Assembly: GCA_964019055.1 (NCBI GenBank)
Contig: OZ025206.1
Span: 27,836,128-27,900,127, forward strand
Length of the DNA stretch: 64,000 bases
DNA from: Anthopleura xanthogrammica
Lineage: Eukaryota > Cnidaria > Anthozoa > Actiniaria > Actiniidae
Direction of reading: 5' to 3'
Within the stretch, counting starts at the first letter, position 1, and each line of letters begins with the position of its first letter. Made by a program: the position numbers and the translations under genes. This document shows, piece by piece, positions 9,455 to 23,500 of this stretch. Under the pieces are notes generated by a model, which saw only the letters and a program-made list of their open reading frames with translations, did no database searches and was not told the origin of the DNA.

Positions 9455-12400
9455 TTATCCTTTTTCATTCTGGATTTGAAAAAAGCAGGCCTGTGGGAAG
9501 AGAATAAAAGACAAAACTGAACATACTTATCTCCACACTTCTCCTGATGAATTACTCGACTAAGAGACAATATACCCCCACCCCTCCCTCTCCTGATAAA
9601 TGACCAGACAAAGTGACAATATACCACCACCCCTCCCCCTCCAATATATTAACTAACCTTGAGGGTGGTAAACATGTGACCTTGTTCACCCACATGCACG
9701 TGACTATCCACCATGTCATCGATAAAATGGATTTCTGAGCCAAGGTGAGGAATGCTGAAACAATATAAGGAACAGCGATTAGACTATCGTCAATCAAAGA
9801 AATTGTGATCATGGGAACGGTTAGCCATGGGTTTTATGGTTCAATCTGTGAGTTAGCCATGCCCTGACTTAGATCAGCCCAGAGGTTGTTTCAGGGTTTG
9901 ATCTGTGAGTTAGCCATGCCCTGACTTAGATCAGCCCAGAGGTTGTTTCAGGGTTTGATCTGTGAGTTAGCCATGCCCTGACTTAGATCAGCCCAGAGGT
10001 TGTTTCAGGGTTTGATCTGTGAGTTAGCCATGCCCTGACTTAGATCAGCCCAGAGGTTGTTTCAGGGTTTGATCTGTGAGTTAGCCGTGCCCTGACTTTG
10101 ATCAGCCCAGAGGTTGTTTCAGGGTTCAATCTGTGAGTTAGCCATGTCCTGACTTAGATCAGCCCAGAGGTTGTTTCAGGGTTCTATCTGTGAGTTAGCA
10201 GTGCCCTGACTTAGATCAAACCAGAGGTTGTTTCAGGGTTGGATCTGTGAATTAGTCGTGCCCTGACTTAGATCAGCCCAGAGGTTGTTTCAGGGTTCTA
10301 TCTGTGAGTTAGCCATGTCCTGACTTAGATCAGCCCAGAGGTTGTTTCAGGGTTTGATCTGTGAGTTAGCCATGTCCTGACTTAGATCAGCCAAGAGGTT
10401 GTTTCAGGGTTTGATCTGTGAGTTAGCCATGTCCTGACTTAGATCAGCCAAGAGGTTGTTTCAGGGTTCTATCTGTGAGTTAGCCATGTCCTGACTTAGA
10501 TCAGCCCAGAGGTTGTTTCAGGGTTCTATCTGTGAGTTAGCAGTGCCCTGACTTAGATCAAACCAGAGGTTGTTTCAGGGTTGGATCTGTGACTTAGTCG
10601 TGCCCTGACTTAGATCAGCCCAAAGGTTGTTTCATGGTTCAAGATTTATGCTTGTGTATCAGGTATTTTAATATTTTCTATTTTCACCCTTTGGTTTTTC
10701 CCTATTCCTTCTTAATTTATACCTACCGTGCTCTGATGGTAACAAACTGAAAGACTGGGAACAAGTCATCTAAGGAAATAAGTTTTTCTTCTCCTTTCCA
10801 GAAGGTGTGCACTTCCTGATCACAGAAAGACAAAAAATACATTGATAAACCTTCAACGAGTTATCTTGAATCACTACAAAACAATGGTTTCAAGTCGAGG
10901 TTGGGTTGGGTAGTAGAATACAATCTGTGTCCAGGTAGAAACATCATGTATAAAACAGTATGATAGTTATAAGAGTAAATGCATTTGGTAACAAAATTTC
11001 CGTACCCTACATGAAGTATCACGCGTCAAAGCTTCACAACAAGTTAGAATTGTAAAGATAATAGAGGCTTTGCACCATCACATGATGGCAGCCATGACAG
11101 GAGGCAGGAACAATCTTATCTGATTTATATCAGAAATAATTCAATTTCCCAGGGAAAAAAGACTGTTGTTGTGCCTCCTGTCATGGCTGCTAAATCACAT
11201 GATGGTGCAAAGCTTCTATAAAGGTAGACTATAGACCTCTTTGTTTTCCCGTTTCAGGCCAAATGTCATTCCCCAGGGGCGGCGGAAGCGGGGGGGGGGG
11301 GGGGGGGTGGGGGGCACTGCCTCCACTTATTTTGTGGTTTGGATGAATCATAAACTATAAATCATAAATATTTTTAAAGGCATTTGTATTTTGTATTTTG
11401 TAAAAAAAAAAAAAATTGTAGTGCCCCCCTCCCCCCCCCAATGATTTTCAGCTTCCGCCACCGCTGTTCCCTAGAATGTCATTTCTTTGTTGAACGGTTG
11501 AACATGAGAAGACACATAAATGTGGAAAAGACTCAAATAAAGAATCTTATCATATCTCAAGATTATGGTCCAAGATAATTTTCTACCTCGTTGATCTTCT
11601 CAAATGTTGTCTTGAGCACTGCTAACTTCTCCATTGGACTCAGCTTGGTACTGTATGAAAAATATAAAAGAATGAGTAAACGAATGAAAGATAAAGAATG
11701 AAGGAGCATATGTGCCAAAGAAATGAAGGGACAAATAATAGGAAATAAGAAGGGGAAGGAAAGATTCAATCTTTATTAGGATTATTACACAGACAAAGAC
11801 AGTGTCTTTTTTCCAATCTGGCCCTATTATTTATTTGATATTATTTATTATTTATATTTCTGAATGAAAAGAAGGAATATGAATAAGAACAAGAGGTTAA
11901 AGGTAATGGACGGAAGATAAAGAAGAGGGAAGAGATGTGAAGATTCACAAAAGATGGGGTCTTAAGACAACGATGTGAGGGTCTTCTTCGACATGCGCGC
12001 AACGCCACCTTGAAAGGCTCGCATCCTCATCAAGATATAATTTGTTGCTTTTTCGTGCGCATGAGAGACTACAGTTTTTGCGCTTGGGTTTCCTGTGGAA
12101 AAATAAACGTGCTCGTGCCACTATCTTTTAGAGGTCGGGTCGCCTTAGGAACATACGCCTAATGACACAGGATAATACAGGTAATACAGAACAACCAAAG
12201 TATTAAACAATAGTAAGAAAGTAATAAGGGATAAGAGGCATAATAAAATACCTTATTTGCTGAAGTGCTTCAATGGCTGTGACGTAATGATGAGCCTCGC
12301 GATTCTCTCCCATTATCTGAATGAACAGGTCCAAACACGTAAGCAGGCAGACAGACAGACAGACAGACAAACAGAGATAGACAAACAAACACATAAACAA

Positions 12401-14505
12401 AACAAAAACAAAAAACAACAACAAATGACATGAAATGCAACAAACCAACAAACAAAAAAACAGAGATGAAAAAAAAGAATGAACCAAGAATTCAACTGAA
12501 GAAACGAGTAAATGAATAGACAGATGAATGGAAAAACAAACACACAAATAAATGAAAGAACGAACCAACAAACCAACAAAGAAACAAATACATGAACGAA
12601 AGAACAAAACCAACGAACGAGGGAACGAATGAAAGAATGGACAAACAAACAAACAGACTTATAAACAGAAAAAAAATATTTGTAATATAGTATGGGTCAA
12701 ATAGCAAGCCTACCTCGTCAGTATATTCATCAGTCTCGTCCTCGCTTGCAAGCCAGAACTGTCTACACAACAGACAAACAATCAAACCATGTTAAAATCA
12801 ACGCTCGTATTTTTACCAGGAAAAAACAGCACACTATGCTGCTCATCACTGCTCATCACAATATCACAGTATGAACCATTTCTTAGTAGTGAGATCACAG
12901 GGAGCCCAAGCTTGGTTGTTGTATCAGTTCGTATATTACAGTATATGTATTGCTTTTTAAATTTCTTTTTTTGGAAAATTCGAAATTGGGTTTCGTCTAT
13001 CTTTCTTGTGTGTCCTGTTCTTAGCACACAAAAAAAGGCTATTGAATCTGCGAATCTCATCAGCCGAAACAAAAAAAATCACTAGTATTTGACTAGTTTA
13101 CTGCTCTTCTCTGCTTTTCTCTGATCTATTCTGCTTTGCTATTCTTTGCTCTCCTCTGCTTTGTACTTATTCTCTGTTCTGCTCTGCTTTACTCTTTCCC
13201 CATGACCATTTACCTACCTCTTCACCCCAACGTAGGTCATCAAGGCAAGATCTGACCTCCAGTTCAGCTGTAGCAACCTCTCCCAGTAGACACTGTCAGC
13301 ACGCTCGTTATGGAGAGCGTAGAGGGTAAATAAGGGAGGGTATAGCAAAGGAAGGACTATAGGATGAAGTAAGGCGCTGCTTGATGTAGAAATCTCAGTG
13401 TGCATGTTGGACACACCGCCAAGAGAGTCTTTATCGAGGTGTACGTATTCCTCGTTAGGTAGGTCGATGAAAAGAAGGCTGGTGGAAACAATGAATCAAT
13501 CAAAGAATGAATGAAAGAAAAGATGGCATACATGACGAATGAATGAATGGATGGATGGATGGATGAATGAATGAGTGAATGCATTATGGATGGATGGATG
13601 GATGGGTGGATGGGTGGATGGGTGGATGGGTGGATGGGTGGATGGGTGGATGGGTGGATGGGTGGATGGGTGGATGGATGGATGGATGGATGGATGGATG
13701 GATGGATGGATGGATGGATGGATGGATGGATGGATGAATGAATGAATAAAATCAAACTTTTATCCATAATGAATATGGTTAAAAATAAGACCAGAAAAAA
13801 AACCCCTCATGCTAATTTTTTTTATAAAGCAAACAATACTTACCGTATGAGACTATAAAGTCTGTGTATGATAGACTTAGCCTCCGTTACCGCATGTGGT
13901 AATAATCGTCTATGGGTGCCCATACCAACATAGGTAGCTCTGTACACGTCTACAAGATTCGTCACTAGTTGACCCAGTGGATGATAGCTGATTTCAAAGG
14001 CCTAAAACAAATGATACATCTCGTCTTCATTGCTTTGTGCATGATCACTCAACCAGAATATCGAAAGTGGGCTATTGCCCATTTCAGAACACGTGACATT
14101 CTTTTGAGAAATGTTCTTTTATTAAAATATTTACACATGAAAGAATCAACTCCCAAGAGTGGCAACACATGATCTGAAATGGGCACAACAAACAACGAAG
14201 CTAAAGGTCTTTTATATGGCTAACTTACCTTCGCAAGATAATTCTGTAATGCCTTATTATCAAAAGAATGGCTTCCTGTTCTCTCCATCTCATTATTCAC
14301 GTTCAGCAATTCTTGCATAATGTCTTGTTCAGTTCGTGGCAGTTTGACGTGATGACCGTTTAGTAATTCCATTGATATGCACTTCCAGACGGTCTGAGGG
14401 TCAGCGTCTCGATCACCATGACAACCAAGTGCCTCTCGACACTGCCTGAACAGGGCTGTCCACTTCCGGTCAGGTGACACCACAGGCTTGACCTCAGGAA
14501 CAACG
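9455..14505 (-). CDS. ALS2: ALS2 exons 21-29: VPS9 Rab5-GEF domain and C-terminus
   Basis: Exons are 14229-14505, 13844-14001, 13218-13478, 12714-12762, 12252-12316, 11587-11650, 10727-10815, 9658-9754 and 9455-9490. Key matches are [20 protein letters not shown] with [23 protein letters not shown], the helix AIEALQQI followed after splicing by [61 protein letters not shown] and the terminal [11 protein letters not shown]. The last exon is only 36 nt and ends in TAA at 9455-9457. The D-LFP and Y-containing VPS9 catalytic surface looks intact. Confidence 0.92.
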
Positions 14506-17500
14506 CTGTGCCAAAGTGAGTGGGAAACGTACATTAGGGACTTACAGCACGTACACGGTACGACATGCCTTAACATTGAGGTGGCTTCCGATAAGAATGG
14601 TTATCGTATGAGTGGGAAACGTACTGACTTTTATCCCACACCATAGAAAATACAGCCAATCAGAAAGCAGGAAAGCCGTTGTATATTCGTCGGTATTTCA
14701 CTCTTCCTTCCAATCATGCGCTGCGCGTTGAATCTACGCATTTGTATTTTCCATGGTGTTGGATAAAATGGTTACACAATGATTTCTCGTGGCATACCGT
14801 GGATATCCCACTCATCATTTGTATTTTCTTTGTATACACAATCGCTTAAAGGCTCGTGGGTATACTAGAAACTACAATTGACTCATGGGATATTCCACGG
14901 TATGCCACTCGAAACCATTGTATAACTAGTATATACAGTGTACAGCACGTACACGGTACGACATGCCGTAACATTGAAATGGCTTCCCATAAGAATGGTT
15001 CTCGTAATAATCGGAAAAGTACGGTACTGACAAACAGCACGTACACAGTTAGCACATCCGCTAGATATGGATTAATAGTGTATAGCTGTAGAATGACAAT
15101 ACACCTGGAGTGACTGAACTAAGAAAAATTGTTATTAAATCAACACTTCATTTGCATTATGTACCTTTTGCTTTTGGAATTACTGTCAGATTCTCGCTTC
15201 ATGTATGTACCATTAATCTTGATACCATCACCCCACTGACCGGTAAAGGTACCATCAATGACGTCACCATTAGGTAATGTAAGGGTTCCCTAACAAAGAA
15301 ATAAAAAGAAATACTTTACTACGTAAAAGTTTCGCGACGTGTTGATTTTGCGATTCCGGAGGTCGGAATTTCGCGACACCTTAATTTCGCGATTTTTTAA
15401 AAAACTCACATTCTAAGTCACTTTAATTTCGCTTTTTTTTTGAACAAATCATTTATACTTCTTTTCCAAATAAAGCAATTTCTTGAAGAAAACCACTTTA
15501 TTACGTAACAATAACAAAGTGGTAAATAACAATTTCGCGTTAGTTTCTTGGATACTTGGTTTTGAGTGAAGTGAATAATGAGAATATATTTCTAGTTGGG
15601 GATTTTCAGTCCTCTCCCTGGATCTGAAGGCAAACCGATTGTGTTGTTTGACGTTTGAGGCACACGGCCGAGGATCGGGCGTGGTGGCGGTTGATGGGTA
15701 GTTAGGTAAGGACGGTTAGGAACGAGAGTTGATAAAAGTATACTAAGAAGAGCCTGGCATGTAAGTTCTTTTTCTTTCAATACCTAGTTGTTTACAGGAT
15801 ACGAAGAAAAGCAGGAATAGGATAGAGGAAGGGACGGGGAGAGAAGGGGCCCAAACGCTTCTAAGAATCGAAAACCCTGGAATAGCTCTATCAAGGTGTA
15901 CATGTACCTTTCCTGCTAACTGACAGTGACCTGCAAACTCGCCATCGAAGAACGTGTTATCATCACATACCAACTGTGCTGCACCCTGCATCAACAAATA
16001 ATATAGTATTTAGAGGATAAGGTCAAAACGAAAGTCATCATACGAGACCAGATTTAGAGGAGAGGGGTGGGTGGGTTTTTTTGGTAAACACCGCCTCTGG
16101 AAGTCAAAACCTGGATTTTGTCCTCAAATATCTCCAAAACTAAATTGCAAATCGCAGAAATGAATGTACAGATTTTTGAAGACTAGAGATGTTACTGTAT
16201 ATGAAAGGGTTTGTTAATCAACATTATGTTCTTTACCATCAATTTGTTCTGGATAAAGTTCCCTTGCGTGTAGATGCCTTCTAGAGTGACAACGATTCCT
16301 GGACCATGTCGATAGTCATTCTCCCACATTCCCATGTACTTCTCTCCCCTGGTAGGATATAAAACACAAAGAAACCAGTAAGAACACTGAGAAAGAAAAA
16401 AAAGTAAGATGAGGATGGAGGCAAAGAAGAAAGGAAGGAAGGAAGAAAATGTAAAGGAGGGAGGTTAGATGGAAGGAAGGAAGGAAGGAAGGAGGGGGGA
16501 GAGAGGGAGGGAGGGAAGGAAGGAAGGGAAGGAAGGAATGAAGAAAAGAAGGAAGGAAGGATGGAGAGAGATGGAATGAAAAAAATGAATGTAGGGAAGG
16601 AGTGAGGAAAGGAGGGATGGAAGAAAGAAAATAAATTGAAAGGATGAAAGAAGGGACGAAAGGAGGGAAATGTAATGAAAGAAGATGGAAAGATAATAAC
16701 GGAATGGAGGGAAAAGGAGAGGTAGGAAGAGACGGATGGAAATATGGCAAGGGAAGGGAAGGAAATGAAAATAGAGACATATTATTCATTTACTTGAGAA
16801 CATCGTCCAAGGTGCCGTAGCCATGTCTCTTGTTGTACGACCACTCCCCGATGTAGACACTAGCAGCAGACGAGGATAAGGCTCCACACTTCATAGTACC
16901 GTGACCATGTCGCATATTATCCATCCAGTGACCCGTGTATGTGTCTCCATTAGTATATCTAGTGGAAAATTATATTTTAAGGTGGCTAATATCAGTTTAC
17001 GTAGGAGGAAGTACGGCAGAAAATGATGTGAAATTGCTTGTCATGCTTTCCTGTGCGTGCGTTTGATCGTCGATATAGTAGATGGCCGGGGTCACCGTTT
17101 TTTACCAAGTCTTTCTCAAAGTAATTTCTTGGGCTGCGTCCCTTCGTCTGATATCCTTAGAACAGATTTGTATGACTATGAAAAGCTCACGGTACGAACG
17201 CGGTCGCGACAAAAAGTCAGCCAATGAAAATCTGGAAAACATCACTTTCTACATCCAATCAAACGCACGAAACACGGTACAAACACGGCGCAGACGCGGT
17301 CAAGGTCATGGCACTGACTAAGTACGCCAGACCAATCACATTACGCGAGAAAAAAATTAGCCAATCAAAATTATAGAAAAACATCACGATCGCGGCAAGG
17401 CATGCACACGGCACTCAACTTTTCACAGTCATACGAAATCTGCTCTATGAGTATGCAAAAGGCTACAAATGACGTGTTGACGATGACGCGAGCCTTGAAG

Positions 17501-20500
17501 GTGGCGATGCGCGCACAGGCAAAAGAACGCCCATGGTCATTGTTAAACCTGTATATTCATTTCTTTTCAAATACTTACCTCATTTTCCCATAACCAGTCA
17601 TCTTGCCGCCTATCCATTGACCTTCATATTTCTCGGCTGGATTGTCTGGGTTGACAGGAAATACCATGATACCTTCTCTACAGAGCAATGACAACAAACC
17701 AATATACCTTTCAATAGTTGATATACCTTGAATGCAAGAGGATTGGACTTACTTAGTAACTTCCGTTTTATCCTCAAATTGCAGTCGTAACCGGAAGTGG
17801 GACATTTGAGCAGTCGGATTTCAAAACATTGGTATTGTTCAACTTGCACATTCTTTACATTACAGTTGACTTTTGCAAATCATTAGCAACAGCCAACTGT
17901 AATGTAAAGAATGTGCAAGTTGAATAATACCAATCCCACGGACATTTAATGGCGTCTTTGAATAGCTGACTTATAAACGAGGCTAAGCCTGTGCAAATGA
18001 GTCTGTGGTCTTCAAAAACAGCGGTTTGCATCGAATGCGAAACTGGTGTATTAGTGACTATATCTTTTTGCAAAAACTCACCCATCGTGTAATCCCTGGT
18101 TGAACTCCCCAGTGTAGCGTCTACCATCAGTCCACGAAATCTCACCTCTAATGAAAAAAAATGAGATGTTCTGAATATCTTCGTTTGCATGCGTTTATCG
18201 CAATCATGTTGGCGTAAAGAAAGAAAGAGAAAGAGAAAGAGAAAGAGAAAGAGAAAGAGAAAGAGAAAGAGAAAGAGAAAGACAAGACAAGACACATTCA
18301 TGGTTCACCCATCCAGACACCCATCCAATGGATCCCGAATTTATTGAATTAGCATTAGAAACGCCCCCCAAAAAATGCATCGGATATGCAAGATTATTTT
18401 CTCTTTCAAATCAATGTGCAAATCAATGTGCGTTGCAGACAGTACAAGAGATTAGCTGTAGGTACGGCCTGGGGGCCTGCTAGTCTCTCCCCTGATGCTA
18501 CGGCTGGGTTTGGGTCACTGGTTCGAGCCCTGCGGACACCATTTGTGAATTGAGTATGTTTGATATTTTGTTCTCTCCTGTGCTACGAAGGTTTTCTCTG
18601 GGTTCTCCGGTTTCCTCCCTCCGTAATAACCAACACTCAAGTGAGCGTTGTGTGCATAGAATATTGAATGAAGTGGTAGTGTGTGTGTGAGTGAAAAGTG
18701 TCTTCGATTAGTGCGAAAGCGCTCGAACGACAAGACAATTAAATGAAGATATTTGTTATTACTGTTAAAGTAACTGACCTGCCATGCGATTTTCCGTTCA
18801 GCCACATTCCACTATAAGTGGCTGTTTTGTACCGTCCATCTTGTATGAATGTGTAGATTGCTTCACGTGCTGATGCAGCAGGTAGATTACCTGTGGTCAT
18901 GTTCACAGCCTCCTTTCCCAGCCTATGAAGCAACATTACAAAATTACTTGGGGTATATTTTTTGCTAAGTAGGTAAAACATTGAGGTAAATGGTGATATG
19001 CATGCTAATAATATTATGTTAGTGGTGGTGGCCACAGTAGAGTTGATGCTGGTAATGGTCATGTGTTGCTGGTGATAGTGATGGTGCAGGTAGTAGTAGT
19101 GGTAGTGTTGATGGTGGTAGAGGTAGTGGGTAGTGGTAGTGGTAGTGGTAGTGGTAGTGGTAGTGGTAGTGGTAGTGGTAGTGGTAGTGGTAGTGGTAGT
19201 GGTAGTGGTAGTGGTAGTGGTAGTGGTAGTGGTAGTGGTAGTGGTAGTGGTAGTGGTAGTGGTAGTGGTAGTGGTTAGTGATGGTAGTGGTAGAGGTAGT
19301 GGTAGTGGTTAGTGATGGTAGTGGTAGTGATAGTGGTTAGTGATGGTAGTGGTAGTGGTTAGTGATGGTAGTGGTAGAGGTAGTGGTAGTGGTAGTGGTA
19401 GTGGTTAGTGGTGGTAGTGGTAGTGGTAGTGGTAGTGGTAGGTTTGATAGTATTAACCGTAGAGTTCTTATTGCTAGTGTAGTGGGTGGGTGTGCCTGGA
19501 AGTGGTAGTGGAAGCGTCGGTGGTAGAATTAACAGAAATATCATAGTTATGTTAACAATAATGATATAAATAATTATAGTATATGTTTATCTTAGTAGTG
19601 GTGATGATGATAATATTTCATACTTGATAGCAGTGGTCTTCGAGATAACCCTAGCTACTGCTTGATTGATAGTGAGTAGCCAGTCAGCCTAAAAAAAAAG
19701 AAATATTTCTTTTTTTAATTTCTAGCATTACAGTAACCAAAGGTATACAACAAATCCAAAAACCGTTGTCGGGTTTAAAAGGTTCAATCATCAAAGCTTG
19801 ACTGAGAGGAATTCTGAATACTCAATATACGTGGCATTTGGAGAATGTTTGCCTACATACACATATAGCCTCCTAAGCAGACGCTCTTAGGGTCGTCACA
19901 CAATGTTTCTCTTCCCATGAAACGTTACGTGACGACGTGACGACCCTAAGAGCATCTGCGAAGGAGGCTAACACATGCATGAAGAGTGACAAAATGCTTT
20001 GTTAAATGTTTGGTCTTCTCTGGTGATATGATCTTACCCCCTCCCATCCATCCAGTGACCCACCCTTGACTAGACCCTTGTCCCAGGGATAGTCTATCAG
20101 GAGTGCTTACCTTATCCTCAGCGCATGGTGCACACACTAGAAGGGTCTCTTCTGGTGATATGATCTTACCCCCTCCCATCCATCCAGTGACCCACCCTTG
20201 ACTAGACCCTTGTCTCAGGGATAGTCTATCAGGAGTGCTTACCTTATCCTCAGCGCATGGTGCACACACTAGAAGGGTCTCTTCTGGTGATATGATCTTT
20301 ATAGCATTGATTAGACTCTCTGAGTTCTCCACGCTGATAGCCCATAATGTATTCAGTGGTAATGCTTGGAAGTTCTTGTGGGACTACGAACGAAATATGT
20401 TTAGTAAATTAAAAATTACAAGCCAGAAGGAACTTTTAAAAATAGAATCTGAATGGCTAGGACTTAAAAAAATCCATCCAGTGGCTAATAAACCTGTGGC

Positions 20501-23500
20501 CCTCGTTCCATGATGGAATTGGAATTTAGAAGTTGATGATTTTTGTGGAGGGAGGAAAACCGGAGAACCTGGAGAAAAACCCTCGAAGCACAGAAGAGAA
20601 GCAACAAACAACTCTACACACATATACAGTACAGTAACACCGAGCCCTGTGGGACTCAAACCCAAGTCGCATTGGTGAGAGGCAAGTGCTCTACTATGCC
20701 ACCTGTGCTTCATTGTTCCATTTCCAAAATCTTGTAAACATTAAATTTAGATGGGATTGTTAGCTTCCCTGCGACTGGAAAGTGACCCACTCTGTCCATT
20801 AGCCATGTTTTTCATGCTGATGGCAAGGACTATAAATCTGTCAAATTCTTCTCCTGGACCAGGATATCCTTCAACCTTACCTGAATGTGCACAAAGTAGT
20901 CATCGAACAGCACATACATTGGACTAGAAAACCGTGCTGACTTAGAGGGGTAGAGAGGGTGGGTCTTGCTACTTCTGAGGAGTCGTCGATTAGGAACCTT
21001 GAACGTCTCCTGAAGAAATAAAACCTTAACAATAGCTCTTTAAAACTGAGATTATGTCGAGCTACAAAATAAAATGCTTTCTGAGTGGCTGGTTTGCCGT
21101 TATACCTAAGAGAGAAAATACAAAAAGACATGTATTGCAGCAATGTGTTGATACAGCTATTTTAAAAAAATGGTAAAGGTTTTGTTGCATCGTTGATGTA
21201 TACCAAACTCAAAATGTGAAACATTACAACAATATGAAATTTTCCCAAACTTTGTTTGCACATTTTCATGGCGTATTTTCTTCTGTCAGTGCTGACATTA
21301 TATACATTATGTACATGTATGTGGTCCACAATACATTTCAGGCTTTCAGGTATACTTATGTTACCTATAGCTACATGCTTTTTCCCCCTTCTTGTATTTA
21401 TAATAATAATAATTGATTGATTGTTGTTGTAGATGTTGGAAGGAGAGAAGAAAAATATATATTTATTATTATTATTAATATTTTATTTATATTTTATAAT
21501 TTGTCGTTATAAATTTTCTCTTTGTATGTATATACAGTACTGTAGTTTATAGTTTTCTTCGTATCTCTTTGTATGTACATAGTATATATATTATATTATT
21601 TGCAGGGACCGCGGAGCACCCTAAAAAGTGGGGAGGCTATATAAGAGACTAGTATGGGAAAAAGTGGGGGGGGGGGGCTAAGATTGGAAAATGTAAGAGA
21701 CTAGTATGGAAAAAGGTGGGGAGGGGGCTGCTCCACGGTGCCTGATTTGTATATATTTATATAATACAGGGCCCCTCTGGATACCAGCTTTTAGCTGAAT
21801 GGGCCACCCTGTGTAAATAAAGGTTACATAACATAACACGATGTGACATGCAACAAAACCTTCACCGACTGTTTTTGAAATAGCTGTATAACAAAAGGGA
21901 CTAATGACAATATCAAATTTATGCTTTTTTCCTCAATGTTTTCCAAATTAAGGAAATTTTTCTCGGTGAAAATCAATATTTTAATCACAGGTAAGCGCAT
22001 TAAATACTACAGCACCTTTGACCCCCGACATCAGTATCAATCAAATGTTAGGAGAAGACTCACCATTATTTTTGAGGAACAGTCTTCCCAAAACTGTCTG
22101 GTCTGTTCTGCTACCAAGTACCTCTTCTCGTCTTGCCAGGTTAGTGTCTTCCACATTGATGCAATGTGTTCAAGCTTGGAGTGTCGTGGATCGTCCTGGG
22201 GGAAGGAGTTATATCGCCAAATGTAAGAAAAACAAATAATAAACTGTGTGATGTGTTGCTTGCTAAACAAGAGGCCAATAGCTTAATCCTCAGGGATCTC
22301 ACACAGTTGTTGAAAGGTGTTTTGGTAGGTCAGTTGCCCGCTAATTAATTAAGCAAGAGGTCCATAGCAGGGGCAGATTTAGGGGTGGTGACGGGGGTGA
22401 TTAGTCACCCCCCTTTTTGGCCAGTTGGATTATTTATTTTTGATCTTGACATCAGCTTTTTAGATTTTTTTCATTTTTTTAAATTTTGATATCATTTTTC
22501 ATTCAAGCTGTCTCATTTCTCGCGTTTAACAGGCATCACAGCTTTCTGCCCCATATCTGCTTTCCCGCCTTTTTTACTTTCCCACCTTATATAAAAGTAC
22601 ATTCAAAGTTTTGGGATCTCAGTCACCCCCCTTTCAAAAATCCTGGATCCACCCCTGCATAGTTTGATCCTCAGTGACCTCACACACTTGTTTTAAGAAG
22701 CAAGTGTGGCTTGGTTGGTTAGTGTGCTGCCTGCTATGCAAGAAACCATAGCTTGATCCTCAGTGACGTCACATACGTTTTTAAAGGAGCAAGTGTGGCT
22801 TGGTTGGTTAGTATGCTGCCTGCTAAGCAAGAGATCCATAGTTTGATCCTCAGAGAGATCACACACTTGTTTTAAGGATCAAATGTGGCTTGTTTGGTTT
22901 GTGTGCTGCCTTCTAAACAAGAGGTTCCTTAGATTGATCCTCAGTGACCTTACACAATATAAGTAGCAATTTGGCTTGGTTGTAGCACAAACAGAGAGAA
23001 GAGGGTGAAGCACAAACTATTGAGCAATTTATCTTAAATGTTTTACTTACCTGTGGTAGAAGAGTAAGCAGTTTGTTAGTAAGGTCAACATAGTGTTGCA
23101 TCCTGATAAGTGGTACACGAGCAACCCACTGGAATGCATCGATGAGACCAATGAAGTCCTGTGTGTAAGGTATACAGTAGGTTAGGTTCACATGATCCTA
23201 AAACGTATTTACAGCAGAACAGAGCAGAGCAGATTTGAGCTGAGCAGAGCAGAACAGAGCTGAAAAGGAGAAGGAGAAGGAGGAGAAGGAGAAGGAGAAA
23301 GAGAAGGAGAAAGAGGAGAGAACAGAGGAGTGCAGAGAGAGCATTATTATTCACAGCAGAAAAGATAAAAAACAACAATAAATGAGAAGATAGTGAACGG
23401 TAATTTTATTTGCAAGATAACTCATACTTTATCAGCATCTTCCAAAAGGTCACGAAGGACTGCTTTACACTGTGGACCAAAATCACTTGCTAGACTGGTG

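Noticed and set aside
9833..10645. Regular 57-bp repeat considered as a CRISPR array
   Set aside because: Whole units are repeated without unique spacers, and the locus is a eukaryotic intron.
13357..13767. HPSI-repeat protein on the minus strand
   Set aside because: Product of the GGAT microsatellite; only 13218-13478 is coding (ALS2), in a frame with its own acceptor.
16316..16789. Pro/Ser/Phe-rich 157-codon frame on the minus strand
   Set aside because: Translated GGAA-type tract; only 16237-16348 (MORN exon) is coding there.
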